Shown piece after piece: positions 19,616 to 27,912 of a stretch of 64,000 nt of DNA (position 1 is the stretch's first letter; each line of letters begins with the position of its first letter). The notes beneath the pieces are model-generated. The model saw only the letters and a list, made by a program, of their open reading frames with translations, ran no database searches and was not told where the DNA came from. A program made the translations under genes and the position numbers. Source of the DNA: Paraurantiacibacter namhicola (GTDB lineage: Bacteria > Pseudomonadota > Alphaproteobacteria > Sphingomonadales > Sphingomonadaceae); contig NZ_CP016545.1 in the NCBI RefSeq assembly GCF_001687545.1, positions 2,465,001-2,529,000 on the forward strand, given 5' to 3'.

Positions 19616-20292
19616 AGCGGGAAGATCGCTCGCTCCGCACCGATCCCGCACCGCATGACGATCGCTCGCTCGCCCGCGTGCAGGGCGTGCCGTGGCTGAT
19701 CGTCATACTGCTGCTGGCGGCGCTGGCTTTCGTTACGTGGAAGGCTTTCTTCGAACAGGAAGAGGGCGATCCAGTGGCAAGCGCCATGCTGGCCTTCGAA
19801 AAGCAGAACCAGCTCACGGTCTTCTCCAGCCGCTTCGAAGTGGTGGCCGAAAGCACCAATGAACGCGGCGTGCTGGGCGTGAACTTCCTGAAGGCGCGGC
19901 AGGCCATGATCGTGCCCGCCACGGTGGAATACCGCCTCGACCTGTCCAATGTCGGGCGCGACCGGATGCAATGGGACGCCGATAGCGAGACGCTCAACGT
20001 CGTCCTCCCGTCCATCAAGACCACCGTGCCCAATCTCGACGAGAAGAATGCGCGGCTGTTCACCGAAGGCAATTTCGTGACCGGCGGCGCTGCCGAGGCG
20101 CTGATCAAGAACAATTCCGCCGTGGCCGAGAAAAAGGCCAGCAACTTCGCCCGCAATCCGGAAATGCTGGACATGGCGCGCGCAGCGGCAAAGGATGCAA
20201 TCCGCCAGAACCTGGCTATACCGCTCTCGGTCGCCGGGTATGGCGATGTCACAGTCAACGTCCGCTTCGATGGGGAACGCGTGCTAGAATGA
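19597..20292 (+). CDS. DUF4230 membrane-anchored protein
   Basis: 231 residues from ATG 19597, preceded by a good GGAGGAT site inside the end of the MBL gene. One membrane span at about residues 28-48 (VPWLIVILLLAALAF) leaves a long extracytoplasmic domain. The segment from FEKQNQLTVFSSRF through IVPATVEYRLDLSNV fits the DUF4230 family, whose function is unknown. The stop overlaps the nadA start (ATGA). Co-transcription with an oxygen-sensitive Fe-S enzyme is suggestive only. Confidence 0.8.
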   Translation: MADNTIEREDRSLRTDPAPHDDRSLARVQGVPWLIVILLLAALAFVTWKAFFEQEEGDPVASAMLAFEKQNQLTVFSSRFEVVAESTNERGVLGVNFLKARQAMIVPATVEYRLDLSNVGRDRMQWDADSETLNVVLPSIKTTVPNLDEKNARLFTEGNFVTGGAAEALIKNNSAVAEKKASNFARNPEMLDMARAAAKDAIRQNLAIPLSVAGYGDVTVNVRFDGERVLE

Positions 20293-21275
20293 GTGTTGAG
20301 ACCAAACTTCCGACCGGCGCGGACCTGCGCGAAGAGATCGACCGCCTGCGCAAGGAGCGCAATGCGGTGATCCTGGCGCATTACTACCAGAAGCCCGAAT
20401 TGCAGGACCTGGCCGATTTCGTGGGTGACAGCCTGGAACTGAGCAAGAAAGCCGCCGAGACGGACGCCGAGGTGATCGCCTTCTGCGGCGTGAAGTTCAT
20501 GGCGGATACGGCCAAGATCCTCAGCCCCGAAAAGATCGTGGTGCTGCCGGACATGGATGCAGGGTGCAGCCTGGAAGACAGCTGCCCGCCTGACAAGTTC
20601 CGCGCCTTCCGCGAGAAGCACCCGGACCATATCGCGCTGACCTACATCAACTGCTCGACCGAGGTGAAGGCGCTGTCCGACGTGATCGTCACCAGCTCCA
20701 GCGCGGAGACGATCCTTTCGCAGATCCCCAAGGACCAGCCGATCATCTTCGGCCCGGATCGCCACCTTGGCGGCTATCTCAACCGCAAGTTCGACCGCGA
20801 GATGCTGCTATGGCCAGGCGTGTGCATCGTGCACGAAGCCTTCAGCGAGCGCGAGCTGCTGAAGCTGAAGGCCGAGCATCCCGAGGCGCCCATCGCCGCG
20901 CACCCGGAATGCCCGCCGCACATCATCGACCATGCGGACCACGTGGGCTCCACCAGCTCGATCCTGCAATTCGCCAAGACCTTCACCGGCGATACGCTGA
21001 TCGTGGCGACCGAACCGCATATCATCCACCAGATGGAAAAGGCGCTGCCGGAAAAGACCTTCCTCGGCGCGCCGGGTGCGGACGGCAACTGCAACTGCAA
21101 CATCTGCCCTTACATGGCGCTCAACACCATGGAGAAGCTCTACACCTGCCTGCGCGACCTGGAACCGCGCATCGAGATCGAGGAAGGCCTGCGCCTGAAG
21201 GCCAAGCATAGCCTCGACAAGATGCTGGAAATGGCCAGCGGCACCATCGGCAAGGGTGACCTGGGGCGGGCGTAA
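20289..21275 (+). CDS. nadA: Quinolinate synthase A
   Basis: Condenses iminoaspartate with dihydroxyacetone phosphate to quinolinate in de novo NAD synthesis; cytosolic, with a [4Fe-4S] cluster. 328 residues. Motifs: VILAHYYQKPE, DFVGDSLELS, CGVKFMADTAKIL, and the cysteines in DAGCSLEDSC, YINCSTEVK and NCNCNICPYMALN. nadB and nadC, often adjacent, are missing here. It is coupled to the DUF4230 gene by a 4-base overlap. Confidence 0.96.
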   Translation: MSVETKLPTGADLREEIDRLRKERNAVILAHYYQKPELQDLADFVGDSLELSKKAAETDAEVIAFCGVKFMADTAKILSPEKIVVLPDMDAGCSLEDSCPPDKFRAFREKHPDHIALTYINCSTEVKALSDVIVTSSSAETILSQIPKDQPIIFGPDRHLGGYLNRKFDREMLLWPGVCIVHEAFSERELLKLKAEHPEAPIAAHPECPPHIIDHADHVGSTSSILQFAKTFTGDTLIVATEPHIIHQMEKALPEKTFLGAPGADGNCNCNICPYMALNTMEKLYTCLRDLEPRIEIEEGLRLKAKHSLDKMLEMASGTIGKGDLGRA

Positions 21276-21296
21276 GCCGCCTTTCGAGCGACGAAC

Positions 21297-21599
21297 ATGA
21301 CCGACATGATCATGAAGAAGGCCAACCCGATCAAGCGGTTGCGGGCCAAGGGCTTCAACCGCAAGCGCGGATGGAAATTCGCGGGCGCCGTGGCGGAGCG
21401 GCAGGATCATCCCACCTGGCCAGTCGATTTCTGGCTGTACAAATGGGTCGAGACCGGGACCAGCACCGAACTGCGCGATCCTATCCATGGGCATCGGCGC
21501 ATGGTGCGCGTGTGGTTCGTGGAAGCGGACGGCGTGCGCCACGGCTTTGCGGCGGACGAATTGTCGAACGGCGTGTGGGGATTTTTCCTGCCAGCTTAG
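21297..21599 (+). CDS. Small hypothetical protein
   Basis: 100 residues, starting MTDMIMKKANPIKRLRAKGF, basic at the N-terminus, then a Trp-rich beta region (WKFAG, WPVDFWLYKWVET, VRVWFVE, GVWGFFLPA). No signal peptide or membrane span. Codon use is like the neighbours. It lies 21 bases after nadA and is convergent with blh. I do not recognise a family. Internal ATGs at codons 4 and 6 could also serve as start. Confidence 0.65.
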   Translation: MTDMIMKKANPIKRLRAKGFNRKRGWKFAGAVAERQDHPTWPVDFWLYKWVETGTSTELRDPIHGHRRMVRVWFVEADGVRHGFAADELSNGVWGFFLPA

Positions 21600-21606
21600 G
21601 CGCGGG

Positions 21607-22422
21607 TTATCGCTCCAGCCTTTCGGTCAGGATGTGCGGCGTCGCCATGCCGAAGGCGAGCGCGGCGGCCCACACCAGCGGCAGAATGCCGACAAGCACG
21701 AACGCTGCAATAGCGAGCGCGCCCAGCATGGCAGGGATCGCGGTCGGCGCGGCTGCCCGGATGACTTCGCTCCAGCCAAAACGGCGGGCCTGCGCGTGCT
21801 GCATGGGCCAGGCATGGCCCAAGAAGAAGGCGAGGCCCGTGGCGAGGACCGGGTGCAGCAGCGCGGTGGCGGCGACGCAGGCGATAAGCGACCAGCCATG
21901 CGGGCGCCTGCCCAGCGCGGCGATAGCCAGCACCAGTCCCGCGCCGCCTGCCACTGCCAGCACCAGCATCCACGGCTGCGGGATCGGCTGGCCCAGCAGG
22001 GCCGCGAAAATCTCTGCCGTGGCTTCACCTTGCCAAAGCGCGCTGCCGCCCACGGCGGTGAGCGCGTAGGCCCAGCGGGCAAGCCTGTCGCCGCCAGCCG
22101 AGTGCTGGAAGTGCCAGGCAGACAACAGCAGGAACAGCGTCAGTCCCGCCAGCGGCATTGCCAGGAACAGCGCTGCCACGGCCAGACCCGCCAGCACATA
22201 AGCGGCCGCATCGAGCAGGCGAAAGGCGCGCAGCGTGCCGGACTGGTGCTCCGCCGCGCCATGCGCGAAACCGGCGAGGAAGAAGCCGATGCCAAGCGCG
22301 ATAGCAGCGCCTGTCCCGGCCAATTGCGCCAGTGCGGCCAGTGACAGCAGGCCGAACGACAAGGCGGCCCCGCGCCCGAAAGCACGGAGCCGCCTGTCAT
22401 GATCGGCCGGAGCCGAGGCCAA
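21607..22422 (-). CDS. blh: Brp/Blh-type beta-carotene 15,15'-dioxygenase
   Basis: Splits beta-carotene into two retinals, the chromophore for the rhodopsin encoded just upstream. 271 residues, polytopic, with the family histidine motifs GFAHGAAEH, SAWHFQH and FLGHAWPMQH, and the C-terminal ATPHILTER. These histidines bind the iron. The start is TTG 22422, only 3 bases past the rhodopsin stop, with GGGGA 8 bases upstream; no in-frame ATG lies nearby. The rhodopsin-blh order and spacing mark a two-gene operon. No crt carotenoid genes lie in the window. Confidence 0.92.
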   Translation of the reverse strand: MASAPADHDRRLRAFGRGAALSFGLLSLAALAQLAGTGAAIALGIGFFLAGFAHGAAEHQSGTLRAFRLLDAAAYVLAGLAVAALFLAMPLAGLTLFLLLSAWHFQHSAGGDRLARWAYALTAVGGSALWQGEATAEIFAALLGQPIPQPWMLVLAVAGGAGLVLAIAALGRRPHGWSLIACVAATALLHPVLATGLAFFLGHAWPMQHAQARRFGWSEVIRAAAPTAIPAMLGALAIAAFVLVGILPLVWAAALAFGMATPHILTERLER

Positions 22423-22425
22423 GGA

Positions 22426-23304
22426 TCAGTCCCCGCGCTGCGAAGCGACCTTGGCACCAAGCGGGCTGGTCTCCAGCGCCTCTGCTGCCGGGACGTAGCC
22501 TTCCAGCGCGCTGCGACGCAGCAGGTAACGCGACAGGATGATGCCGTAGATCAGCTTCGTGGAAATATCCGCGATGCTGAAGAGCAGCTGGCGCACCACC
22601 ACGATATCGCCGGTGAAGCCCAGCTGCGGCAGGGCGTAAGCGATGGGATAGAGGCCCCAGGTCGCCAGGAAGTAATACCACAGGTTCTTGGGCCAGTTGA
22701 CCAGCTGCGGCGGGGAATTGGCGATGGCTGCGGTGATCACGCCGCGCACTTCGATGATCAGCCAGACGAAGAAGATCGTGGAGATGACGCCCCAGATATT
22801 CAGGCGGCTGAAGTCACCCGTCTCGCCGAACTGTCCGTAAAGGCCGGTCCAGATCATCAGCACGGCCGGGATGGACATGCGGATCGCGCGCTTGTGCAAA
22901 TCCGGTCGCGAAATCGCGAAAGCGATCGGCAGCTGTGTCAGCAGGATCGGGACGGTGATGGTCCAGTTGCCGTAGCGGAAGGCGTTGGTGAATATGCTTT
23001 CACCCTGCATCGGCACGTAGCTCGCGCCCACCAGAGTGTAGGCATCCTGCCAGGTGGTAAATTCGCGCAGCAGGCTGAGGCCGGCACTCGCCATGACGAT
23101 GGCGGACATGATCGGCACGATGCGATAGCGCGGAGCCAGCTGCATGCTGGTCATCAAGAAATACAGGATGAAGGCGAAGTGCGCGCCGTAGCTGACCATC
23201 AGGATCAGCGATCCCATGGTGTACTGGCCGCTGGTGAGGGTCACGAGATTTTCGATATTGCCGACCGCATTTGCTGCGACCTCCGGACTGACAGGTAACT
23301 GCAT
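22426..23304 (-). CDS. Microbial rhodopsin with N-T-Q motif, probable light-driven chloride pump
   Basis: 292 residues, seven membrane helices. The retinal Schiff-base lysine is Lys250, with counter-ion Asp246 four residues before it (SIADISTKLIYG). In helix C the sequence RYGNWTITVPILLTQ places Asn113, Thr117 and Gln124 where proteorhodopsin has Asp97, Thr101 and Glu108. Family knowledge: NTQ proteins of Fulvimarina pelagi and Nonlabens marinus are inward chloride pumps, while NDQ proteins pump sodium and DTE-type proteins pump protons. Losing both carboxylates argues against a proton pump. Arg110 is kept. Start ATG 23304 has GGGA 7 bases upstream; an in-frame ATG at 23358 would add 18 hydrophilic residues. 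It is followed by blh and is divergent from the DUF2254 pair. Confidence 0.92.
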   Translation of the reverse strand: MQLPVSPEVAANAVGNIENLVTLTSGQYTMGSLILMVSYGAHFAFILYFLMTSMQLAPRYRIVPIMSAIVMASAGLSLLREFTTWQDAYTLVGASYVPMQGESIFTNAFRYGNWTITVPILLTQLPIAFAISRPDLHKRAIRMSIPAVLMIWTGLYGQFGETGDFSRLNIWGVISTIFFVWLIIEVRGVITAAIANSPPQLVNWPKNLWYYFLATWGLYPIAYALPQLGFTGDIVVVRQLLFSIADISTKLIYGIILSRYLLRRSALEGYVPAAEALETSPLGAKVASQRGD

Positions 23305-23439
23305 GGCATTTTCCCAAGCGCGACCGTGTTGATCGGCCTGGTGCATGGTCGCCTGCATCCGCCGTTTGATGGCAACTAAAGATGCGCATGCACGTTTAGG
23401 TTCCCGATCCGACCATGATTTGAAGCAGGGAACAGGCCA

Positions 23440-24756
23440 GTGAAGGACGATATTTCAGGGCCTTACCTTGGGCGGCTGGGTTGGCTGGCGCACAGGATCT
23501 TCGCCAGCTATTGGCTGCTTCCCGCGGCCGGCGTGCTGCTGGCCTTACCGCTGGCGATCCTCGCAGTGACGCTGGACCGGCATGCCGGGACGGACTGGCT
23601 CTTGTCGAACGGGCTTAGCCCGGTCTCGACGGCGGATACGGCCAAGGACCTTGTCGGCGTCGCCATCGGTGTGAACGCGGCCTTCATCACGCTGTATTTC
23701 TCGCTGACACTGCTGGTGCTGACCGTGGCCAGCAGCAATCTGGGTGTGCGGCTGGTCGATCGCTGGCTGGACAAAGGGCTGGTGCGCGTATCGCTCGCCG
23801 GCCTCAGTTTCACGCTCGTCTTCTCGCTGGGCGCGATGGCGGCAATCGATGCGGACGCGCCGCTGTCCAGCCAGCCACTGGGCACGATCAGCGCGGTGAT
23901 AGCCCTGCAGGCGCTCAACGTCGTGATGCTGACCGTGGCGCTCCACGATCTGGGCCGCACCGTGTTCATCGACCGGTCGATCCACCATCTTGGGCGCGAA
24001 GCGGCGCAAGGGCCGGTGGCCATCGCGGCGACAGATCCATTCCACGGCGACTGGTCGCTGGGAATTGCCGCCCCGCGCGAAGGGTATGTGGAAGGTAACA
24101 ACCTGCATCATCTCAGCCGCCTGCTGGGCGAGGATGGCGGACGCGTGCGGATCTGCGCTGCGCCCGGCCAGCATGTGATGGAAGGCGAGCCGATCATGCT
24201 GCTGGAGCAGCGCCGCGACGATGAGCGCCAGTTGCTGAAAGTCCTGCCCATCGGAGACTTCCGCAGCGACGGCCAGGGCGCGGTCTTCCGGATCCGGCTG
24301 CTGGTGGAAATTGCTGCCCGCGCACTCTCCCCGGCAGTAAACGACTTCTACACCGCGATCGCTGCGGCGGACCGCATCGCCTCTGCCATGGCGGGCCAGT
24401 TCGGCAGCTGGGTCGATGAAGACATGATGCCGGCCTTCGCTGACGACCATCGCATAGAGCTTCCCGGACAGGATTTTCGCGGCTTGTTCGAGGATCCGCT
24501 CAACGCGTTTCGGCAGGCTGCCTGCCAGTATCCCTCCGTCACCATCCGCATGGTGGACAATTACCACCGCCTGATCGACCGCTGCGAAGGCGAAGGCCGC
24601 CCGGCGGGCCTGAGACGGTTCCTTGTGCAGATGGCGCAGGACCTTGCGGAACATGGCGAGGCCTCTGCGGGTTATGACTGCGACAGGGCGGATATTACGG
24701 CCGCCTTCAAGAAGATCGCCGGGCCGGAAGGCCGCAGAAGGGCCAACGCCGCATGA
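23440..24756 (+). CDS. DUF2254 membrane protein, first of a tandem pair
   Basis: 438 residues from GTG 23440. Four N-terminal membrane segments at about residues 22-44, 68-92, 112-134 and 142-165, then a soluble C-terminal domain (about 195-430). The conserved family segment RALSPAVNDFYTAIAAADRI lies near 290-310. DUF2254 proteins are predicted inner-membrane proteins of unknown function. The stop overlaps the next start (ATGA), so the two are coupled. Divergent from the rhodopsin operon across about 135 bases. Start choice is weak: the upstream GGAACAGG is a poor ribosome site. Confidence 0.8.
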   Translation: MKDDISGPYLGRLGWLAHRIFASYWLLPAAGVLLALPLAILAVTLDRHAGTDWLLSNGLSPVSTADTAKDLVGVAIGVNAAFITLYFSLTLLVLTVASSNLGVRLVDRWLDKGLVRVSLAGLSFTLVFSLGAMAAIDADAPLSSQPLGTISAVIALQALNVVMLTVALHDLGRTVFIDRSIHHLGREAAQGPVAIAATDPFHGDWSLGIAAPREGYVEGNNLHHLSRLLGEDGGRVRICAAPGQHVMEGEPIMLLEQRRDDERQLLKVLPIGDFRSDGQGAVFRIRLLVEIAARALSPAVNDFYTAIAAADRIASAMAGQFGSWVDEDMMPAFADDHRIELPGQDFRGLFEDPLNAFRQAACQYPSVTIRMVDNYHRLIDRCEGEGRPAGLRRFLVQMAQDLAEHGEASAGYDCDRADITAAFKKIAGPEGRRRANAA

Positions 24757-26075
24757 TCGCATCCCTGCGCAATTTCTGGTTCAAGGCGCGCGCCAGTTAC
24801 TGGTTCTGGCCTGCCCTGTTCTCACTGCTTGCGCTGGGGCTGGCCCTGACCACCGTCTGGCTGGACCGGACCGGGCAGGCTGCATTTCTGAACGATGTGG
24901 AATGGCTGCAACCTGCGCGGCCCGATGGTGCCAGCAACATGCTGACCGTGATCGCAGGATCGATGATCGGGGTCGCCTCGACGGTGTTCTCCATCACCAT
25001 CGCTGCCGTCGCTTATGCCAGCGGCAATTACGGCCCGCGCCTGCTGACCAATTTCATGGAGAACCGCGGCAACCAGCTGTCGCTCGGCGTCTTCATCGCC
25101 ACATTCGTCTTCGCCATCACCGTGCTGCGCTCCGTACGCGCGGAGGACGAGGCGGGCTTCCTTGAAACGCAAAGCAATGCGCTGCCCGGCTTCGTGCCGC
25201 AGCTGAGCCTGCTGACGGCTTATGTCCTGATGGGCATTTCCATCATGGTGCTGGTGTATTTCCTCAATCACGTGCCCAGCTCCATCCGCATCAACTCGGT
25301 GCTGGAAGGGATCGGGCGGCGGCTGATTGCTGACATCAAGGTGCTGTTCGATAGGCCAGCACGCGGCGAAGTCATGATGGAAGTGCCGGAAGGCCGCGCC
25401 GTCACGGCGACCGAGACGGGATATATCCAAGGCATCGACTACGAGCGCCTGCACCGCATTGCGGAAAAGGCTGGCGGCCACATCAAGCTGGCGGTCCGCA
25501 CCGGTGATTTCGTGCATCCGCGCATGCCGCTGGTGCAATGGTCAGACGATGACGGCCTCGACGATCTGCACGATACGGAGGTGCGTAAGTGCATGACGCT
25601 GGGCGGAATGCGCACGCCCGCGCAGGACCTTCACTTCCTGATAGACGAGCTGGTGGAGATAGGCCTTCGCGCGCTCTCCCCAGGCATCAACGACCCCTTC
25701 ACCGCGATCACCGTGCTGCATTGGCTGGGCGCCGCCACGGCGGAGCTTGGCCGCCGCAACCTCGACCGGGCGTTTGGCGACAATGACGATCCCGAGGAAG
25801 ACCGGATCTCGCTGCTGTCGGACGATTACGCCCACTTCCTAAACCGCGGCCTTGGCACGATGCGCAGCGCGGTCGCGACCAGTCCGCCCGCGACGATGGT
25901 GATGTTCGACGTGCTATCCAACGCTTCGACCACGCTGAATGACGAGACGCGCCACGCGCTTCTGATCAAGGAAGGCGAGCAATTGGTCGCGCAGGCACGC
26001 GAACACCTGTCCGGGCCGGACCTGCATGGGGTTGAGGCACGCCACCAGTCCTTCCTGCAGGCGATGGACGCCTGA
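24753..26075 (+). CDS. DUF2254 membrane protein, second of a tandem pair
   Basis: 440 residues, the same architecture as its upstream neighbour: four N-terminal membrane spans, then a cytoplasmic domain with RALSPGINDPFTAITVLHWL. The two copies align along their length but differ widely, so the duplication is old and a heteromeric complex is plausible (inference). The region YASGNYGPRLLTNFME after the second span is typical of the family. It starts with a 4-base overlap. It is convergent with the DUF885 gene, 19 bases apart. Confidence 0.85.
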   Translation: MIASLRNFWFKARASYWFWPALFSLLALGLALTTVWLDRTGQAAFLNDVEWLQPARPDGASNMLTVIAGSMIGVASTVFSITIAAVAYASGNYGPRLLTNFMENRGNQLSLGVFIATFVFAITVLRSVRAEDEAGFLETQSNALPGFVPQLSLLTAYVLMGISIMVLVYFLNHVPSSIRINSVLEGIGRRLIADIKVLFDRPARGEVMMEVPEGRAVTATETGYIQGIDYERLHRIAEKAGGHIKLAVRTGDFVHPRMPLVQWSDDDGLDDLHDTEVRKCMTLGGMRTPAQDLHFLIDELVEIGLRALSPGINDPFTAITVLHWLGAATAELGRRNLDRAFGDNDDPEEDRISLLSDDYAHFLNRGLGTMRSAVATSPPATMVMFDVLSNASTTLNDETRHALLIKEGEQLVAQAREHLSGPDLHGVEARHQSFLQAMDA

Positions 26076-26094
26076 GCCAGACCTTCGCGGGCGG

Positions 26095-27885
26095 CTATTC
26101 CACCGGCAGGTCGAAGATCAGCGCTCGGGCATATTTTACCGGCGGGCTGCCATGGCTCAGCACGGCGTCGTGATATGTCCGCTCGTTGAAGTCCGCGCCC
26201 CAGCGCTGTTCCGCTTCCTGTCGCAGGGCCACATGCTCGGCATAGCCGGTGAAATAGCTGAGAAGCTGCACCGATGAGAGGTTGGCGCGGACCCATTTGC
26301 CCGCTGCCTCGCGCTCCTGCTGGAAGGCGCCGACCATCATCAGGTCCATCGCCTCAGCGCGCGTCATGCCCTGCGTGTGGATGCCGATATCCAGCAGCGT
26401 GTTGGCAATGGCGCGAAGGCGGAACTTCAGCCCGTTCAGGATGAACAGCCGCCCCTCGCGCGTTTCCATCCCGCCAAGATAATCGTGCTCTGCCATCACG
26501 CGCTCGGAATAGACCGCCCAGCCTTCGATGAAGGGCCCGCTGGACAGCACGGCGCGCAGCGTCCCGGGGAAGCGGTTCGCATGATCCAGCTGCAAATAAT
26601 GGCCGGGCACGCCCTCGTGGATCGATAGCAGGTGGAGCATGGAGATGTTGTATTCGGACAGGAAGCTGGTCGCCTGTTCTTCCGTCCAGTCATCCGGCAC
26701 AGGCGACATGGCGTAGAAGGCAGGCAAGCTGCGCTCCAGCGGGCCCGGCGCGTCGAGATAGGCCACCGAATTGCCCTGCTGGAATACCGGCATAGTGATG
26801 ATTTCCACCGGCCCATCCGGCATGCGGACGAAGCCTTCCTTCTCAGTGAAGGCGGTGGCCTCCGCCAGCGTGCCGCGTGCCGCCTCTTCTAGGTTTCCGC
26901 GCTCCGGCCGGTCGGCATAGCTGATGGCGAGCGCGCACTGGATCGCCTCCTGCTGGCCTGGCACGTCGCATTCGGGGAAGGTGCGGGCGATAACCTCCAT
27001 CTGGCCCCGCGCCTCGGTGTAAGCGGCGCGCGCGCGGCCTTGCAGTTCGGCCACGCTCATATCCGTCTGCAGGGCAAAGGCCATCTTGGTGGCGTAACGA
27101 TCCGGGCCCAGCCGGAATTCGCCCTCTGCGCCCGGCACGACGACATCGTCCAGCCATGCCTGGTGCTCGGCCAGCGCCACCTTCAGCCCGGCCACCGCAT
27201 CATCGAAGCGGGTGCGCGATACGCCCGTGGCGACGACTTCCGGCAGCAGCACGGTTTCCACCAGCATCGATATGCCGGCATTCTGCTTCGCCACCGTTTC
27301 CGCATGGACCTTCGGCACGCGGCTTACGTCGATCTGCTGGCGGGCCGCGGCCAGGAATGCGGGCAGCTTCTCCATGCGCTGAACGATGCTGTCGAACCGC
27401 TCCGGCCAGGGCGCGAAGTCGCGTGCCACCAGCGTGTAGATGGAGGAGGAGGCGATGGAATGGTAATATTGCGGGTTCCAGGCCCAAGCCTGCAGCTCGT
27501 CCTCGCTGAAGGCGGAATAGGCGAGCGAGTTTTCCAGCAGGCGGTAATCGACCTGGTTCTGGCGGCTGAGCTGCGCGAAATCGATGGCAGTCATGCGGCG
27601 GCGCAGCACGTCGAACGCGGCGCGCGCCTCCGCCCGCCCATCGGCCGAGATGTCGGGAAGCTCGCCGTCGAAGCGGTGGTCGCCCAGGCTGGTGGCATAG
27701 ACCGGGTTGTAGCGCGCCAGCAGGTCCACATAGGTGCAGCCCAGCGCCTCGAACTGCGCATCCGCCGTCTCACCTGCGGGCTGGCAGTCCTTGTCCGCCG
27801 GTGTCGCAGCGATGGGGCGGCCCGTGTCCGCAAGCGGCGCGCAGGCCGCCAGCGCCATGGTGGTGGCAAGGAACATGGTGCGCAT
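26095..27885 (-). CDS. DUF885 family lipoprotein, metallopeptidase-like
   Basis: 596 residues. The N-terminal lipobox LAAC gives Cys15 as the acylated residue, so the protein is a periplasmic lipoprotein. The body is mostly helical, and the zinc-ligand motif HEGVPGHYLQ with a downstream Glu resembles M3-like or thermolysin-type gluzincin centres known in DUF885 proteins. Substrate is unknown; peptide hydrolysis is the usual guess. Start ATG 27885 is preceded by GGGGGAG at 9 bases. Not in an obvious operon with the EamA gene upstream (27 bases), though co-transcription is possible. Confidence 0.87.
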   Translation of the reverse strand: MRTMFLATTMALAACAPLADTGRPIAATPADKDCQPAGETADAQFEALGCTYVDLLARYNPVYATSLGDHRFDGELPDISADGRAEARAAFDVLRRRMTAIDFAQLSRQNQVDYRLLENSLAYSAFSEDELQAWAWNPQYYHSIASSSIYTLVARDFAPWPERFDSIVQRMEKLPAFLAAARQQIDVSRVPKVHAETVAKQNAGISMLVETVLLPEVVATGVSRTRFDDAVAGLKVALAEHQAWLDDVVVPGAEGEFRLGPDRYATKMAFALQTDMSVAELQGRARAAYTEARGQMEVIARTFPECDVPGQQEAIQCALAISYADRPERGNLEEAARGTLAEATAFTEKEGFVRMPDGPVEIITMPVFQQGNSVAYLDAPGPLERSLPAFYAMSPVPDDWTEEQATSFLSEYNISMLHLLSIHEGVPGHYLQLDHANRFPGTLRAVLSSGPFIEGWAVYSERVMAEHDYLGGMETREGRLFILNGLKFRLRAIANTLLDIGIHTQGMTRAEAMDLMMVGAFQQEREAAGKWVRANLSSVQLLSYFTGYAEHVALRQEAEQRWGADFNERTYHDAVLSHGSPPVKYARALIFDLPVE

Positions 27886-27912
27886 CTGGTCTTACTCCCC
27901 CTGTATGTCCGG

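Noticed and set aside
23376-23409. GGAAC on the minus strand upstream of the rhodopsin gene as an EcfG promoter
   Set aside because: No CGTT lies 16-17 bases downstream.
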